The notes under the pieces are model-generated. The model was not told where the DNA came from, did not search any database, and was given only the letters and a program-made list of their open reading frames with translations. A program made the translations under genes and the position numbers. Positions 62,609-64,000 of a stretch of DNA of 64,000 nt are shown one piece after another (positions within the stretch are counted from its first letter, which is position 1; each line of letters begins with the position of its first letter). The DNA is from Gaiellasilicea sp963765705 (GTDB lineage: Bacteria; Actinomycetota; Thermoleophilia; Gaiellales; Gaiellaceae): positions 62,001-126,000 of the forward strand of contig CAVXXJ010000001.1 of NCBI GenBank assembly GCA_963765705.1, given 5' to 3'.

Positions 62609-63513
62609 ACCCGGTCGACCACCGTCGCGCGGCCGCCCGCGAAGACACCGCCGGGCCGCAGCAGCAAGACGAGGATCACGAGCGCGAAGAGCGCCGATGG
62701 TAGGAAGACGGTCTTGTCCGTGGGCAGGGCGCCGTTGATCACGCCGCTGGCGAACCCGATCGCGAAGCCGCCCAGGGTCGCCGTCCAGAGCCGGTCGAGC
62801 CCGCCGACGACGACGCCGACGAGGACGACGATCGTCTCCTTGAGCGCGAAATCGGGCGCGACGAACGGCAGCTGGACGGTCAGGATCACGGCGACGGTCG
62901 CAGCGAGCGCGCCCGAGAGCAGCACCGCGATGCCGATCACGGTGTCGGCGCGGACGCCGAGCAGCCGCGCGGTGCGGAAGTCGGTCGAGGCCGCGCGCAT
63001 GTGCAGGCCGACCCTCGTCCGTCCCAGCAGGAGCGCCAGCAGCCCAAGTGTCGCCGCCGCGACCACGACGGCCAGGATCGTCACCTTGCGGACGTCGACG
63101 CCGGCGATCGAAACCGCCTGGTTGAGCGACGCGAGCGAGACTGCCGGCTCACCGATCGTGCCGTCGCGGATGTCGAGGATCAGCGCGATGCTCTGGAGCA
63201 GGAACGCGACCGCGAACGTGGTCACGAGCATCACCGCCGGCGAGGCGGTGCGGAGCGGCCGGAACACGGTTCGCTCCATCAGGAACGACAGCGCGATCAC
63301 GACCGCGAAGCAGGCGACGATGCTGCCCGCGACCGGCCAGCCCGAGGTGAAGGCGAGCGTGTACGCGCCCGCCATCACGAGCTGCCCGTAGGCGAAGTTG
63401 ACGAGCCGGAGGACGCCGAAGACGAGCCCGATCCCCACCGCCATCAGCGCATACACGGCGCCGAGGCCGACAGCGTCGACGAGCGTCTGGGCATCCAGCG
63501 CCGAGACGATCAT
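62605..63513 (-). CDS. livH: branched-chain amino-acid-type ABC transporter permease LivH
   Basis: 302 residues. LivH motifs: LGAVYALMAVGIGLVFGVLR, LVNFAYGQLVMAGAYTLAF, MRAASTDFRTARLLGVRADT and VGVVVGGLDRLWTATLGGFA. Around eight helices. Overlaps livF (ATGA) and livM (ATGA). The transported solute may be amino acids, amides or urea-type molecules. Confidence 0.92.
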   Translation of the reverse strand: MIVSALDAQTLVDAVGLGAVYALMAVGIGLVFGVLRLVNFAYGQLVMAGAYTLAFTSGWPVAGSIVACFAVVIALSFLMERTVFRPLRTASPAVMLVTTFAVAFLLQSIALILDIRDGTIGEPAVSLASLNQAVSIAGVDVRKVTILAVVVAAATLGLLALLLGRTRVGLHMRAASTDFRTARLLGVRADTVIGIAVLLSGALAATVAVILTVQLPFVAPDFALKETIVVLVGVVVGGLDRLWTATLGGFAIGFASGVINGALPTDKTVFLPSALFALVILVLLLRPGGVFAGGRATVVDRV

Positions 63514-64000
63514 GCGAGATAGGCCCGGATCATCTTCTCGGTGTCGTCCGCGTCCGCCGGAGTCAGCGTCATCCGCAGCTCGCCGTTCGCGAGCACGAAG
63601 GTGCGATCGGCGAGCGCGACCGTTCGCTGGGCACGCTGCTCGACGAGCAGGATCGTGACGCCGCGGTCGCGGATCGCCGCGAGGGCGGCGAAGACGGCGT
63701 CGACGACGGTCGGTGACAGTCCGAGCGAAGGCTCGTCGAGGAGAAGCACGTCCGGGCCTGCGACGAGCGCGCGCCCGATCGCGAGCTGCTGCTGCTGGCC
63801 GCCCGAGAGGGCGCCTGCCTGTCGGCCCCGGAACTCGGCGAGCATGGGAAAGAGCTCGAACGCCTCCGTGAGTGTGTCAGCGCTGTCGTTCCGGCGCCGC
63901 GCGGCGAGCCCGAGCTGCAGGTTCTCCTCGACGGTGAGCTCGCCAAAGATCCGCCGCCCCTCCGGCACCAGCGAGATCCCGGCGCGAGCGATTGCCTCCG
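63510..64000 (-). CDS. livF: ABC transporter ATPase LivF, cut by right window edge
   Basis: The last about 163 residues of a LivF-type ATPase, open to the window end (EAIARAGISLVPEGRRIF precedes). Signature ALSGGQQQQLAIGRALVAGP, Walker B DVLLLDEPSLGLSPTVVDA, and H-loop-region RGVTILLVEQRAQRTVALAD, where the usual His is a Gln (VEQ as in LivF). Followed without gap by livH. LivG and the binding protein would lie to the right. Confidence 0.92.
   Translation of the reverse strand, partial: EAIARAGISLVPEGRRIFGELTVEENLQLGLAARRRNDSADTLTEAFELFPMLAEFRGRQAGALSGGQQQQLAIGRALVAGPDVLLLDEPSLGLSPTVVDAVFAALAAIRDRGVTILLVEQRAQRTVALADRTFVLANGELRMTLTPADADDTEKMIRAYLA

Overview
The window is a high-GC, gene-dense bacterial chromosome segment. 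Many starts are GTG or TTG, 1-4 nt overlaps between genes are common, and there are several ECF sigma factors, WhiA, an ANTAR regulator and HemQ. This points to Actinomycetota. My best guess is a deep-branching lineage such as the Thermoleophilia, but that is inference: no rRNA or marker tree is available. There is no phage, IS, integrase, CRISPR or other mobile element. It reads as core and house-keeping DNA with secreted and membrane accessory genes.

Layout. 1-8.1 kb: small stand-alone genes (YCII, HIT, GNAT), a PadR/membrane-protein pair, a membrane histidine kinase with a coupled response regulator, and a VOC protein. 8.1-12.1 kb: two bacterial-PH-domain membrane proteins converge on the gluconeogenic pair glpX and class I fructose-bisphosphate aldolase. 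12.1-17.3 kb: SPFH protein, argS, DUF3467, a phosphoesterase and an ECF sigma factor. 17.3-24.2 kb: central glycolysis on the minus strand (gpmI, tpiA, pgk, gap) downstream of an M32 carboxypeptidase and whiA. 24.2-34.4 kb: ogt, pruA, hydrolase, flippase-like protein, uvrC, two tandem secreted glycoside-hydrolase-like proteins, hemQ and a candidate selenoprotein. 34.4-42.3 kb: a nine-gene minus-strand operon (ECF sigma, two related membrane-anchored proteins, MoxR ATPase, DUF58, BatD-like, VWA, TPR, VWA). 42.3-56.5 kb: membrane, RTX, HD-GYP and secreted proteins, a sigma factor with a transmembrane Pro-rich tail, peroxiredoxin, Rsm22-like protein, tRNA-Leu, subtilase, CHRD protein, beta-propeller and a copper protein. 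56.6-64 kb: adenine deaminase, ANTAR regulator, and a branched-chain amino-acid-type ABC transporter (livF-livH-livM) followed by a ketopantoate-reductase-like gene and a creatinase-like M24 protein.

Sequence quality matters here. At least eight to ten single-base shifts, mostly +1 insertions, break otherwise conserved genes: YCII at the left edge, three in the PadR-linked membrane protein, two in the aldolase, three in argS, one in DUF3467, and one or more in lipoprotein signal peptides. They look like consensus errors, and they create an apparent FBPase-aldolase fusion ORF that should not be taken at face value.

The most interesting items are: an in-frame TGA inside a UxxC redox motif of a thioredoxin-fold lipoprotein next to hemQ (candidate selenoprotein); the sigma factor tethered to a transmembrane VTVPP-repeat tail; the sigma/MoxR operon with a duplicated unknown extracytoplasmic domain; the tandem secreted glycoside-hydrolase-like pair; twin AT-rich palindromes between two convergent genes; and four convergent gene pairs whose stop codons share one CTAG tetranucleotide.
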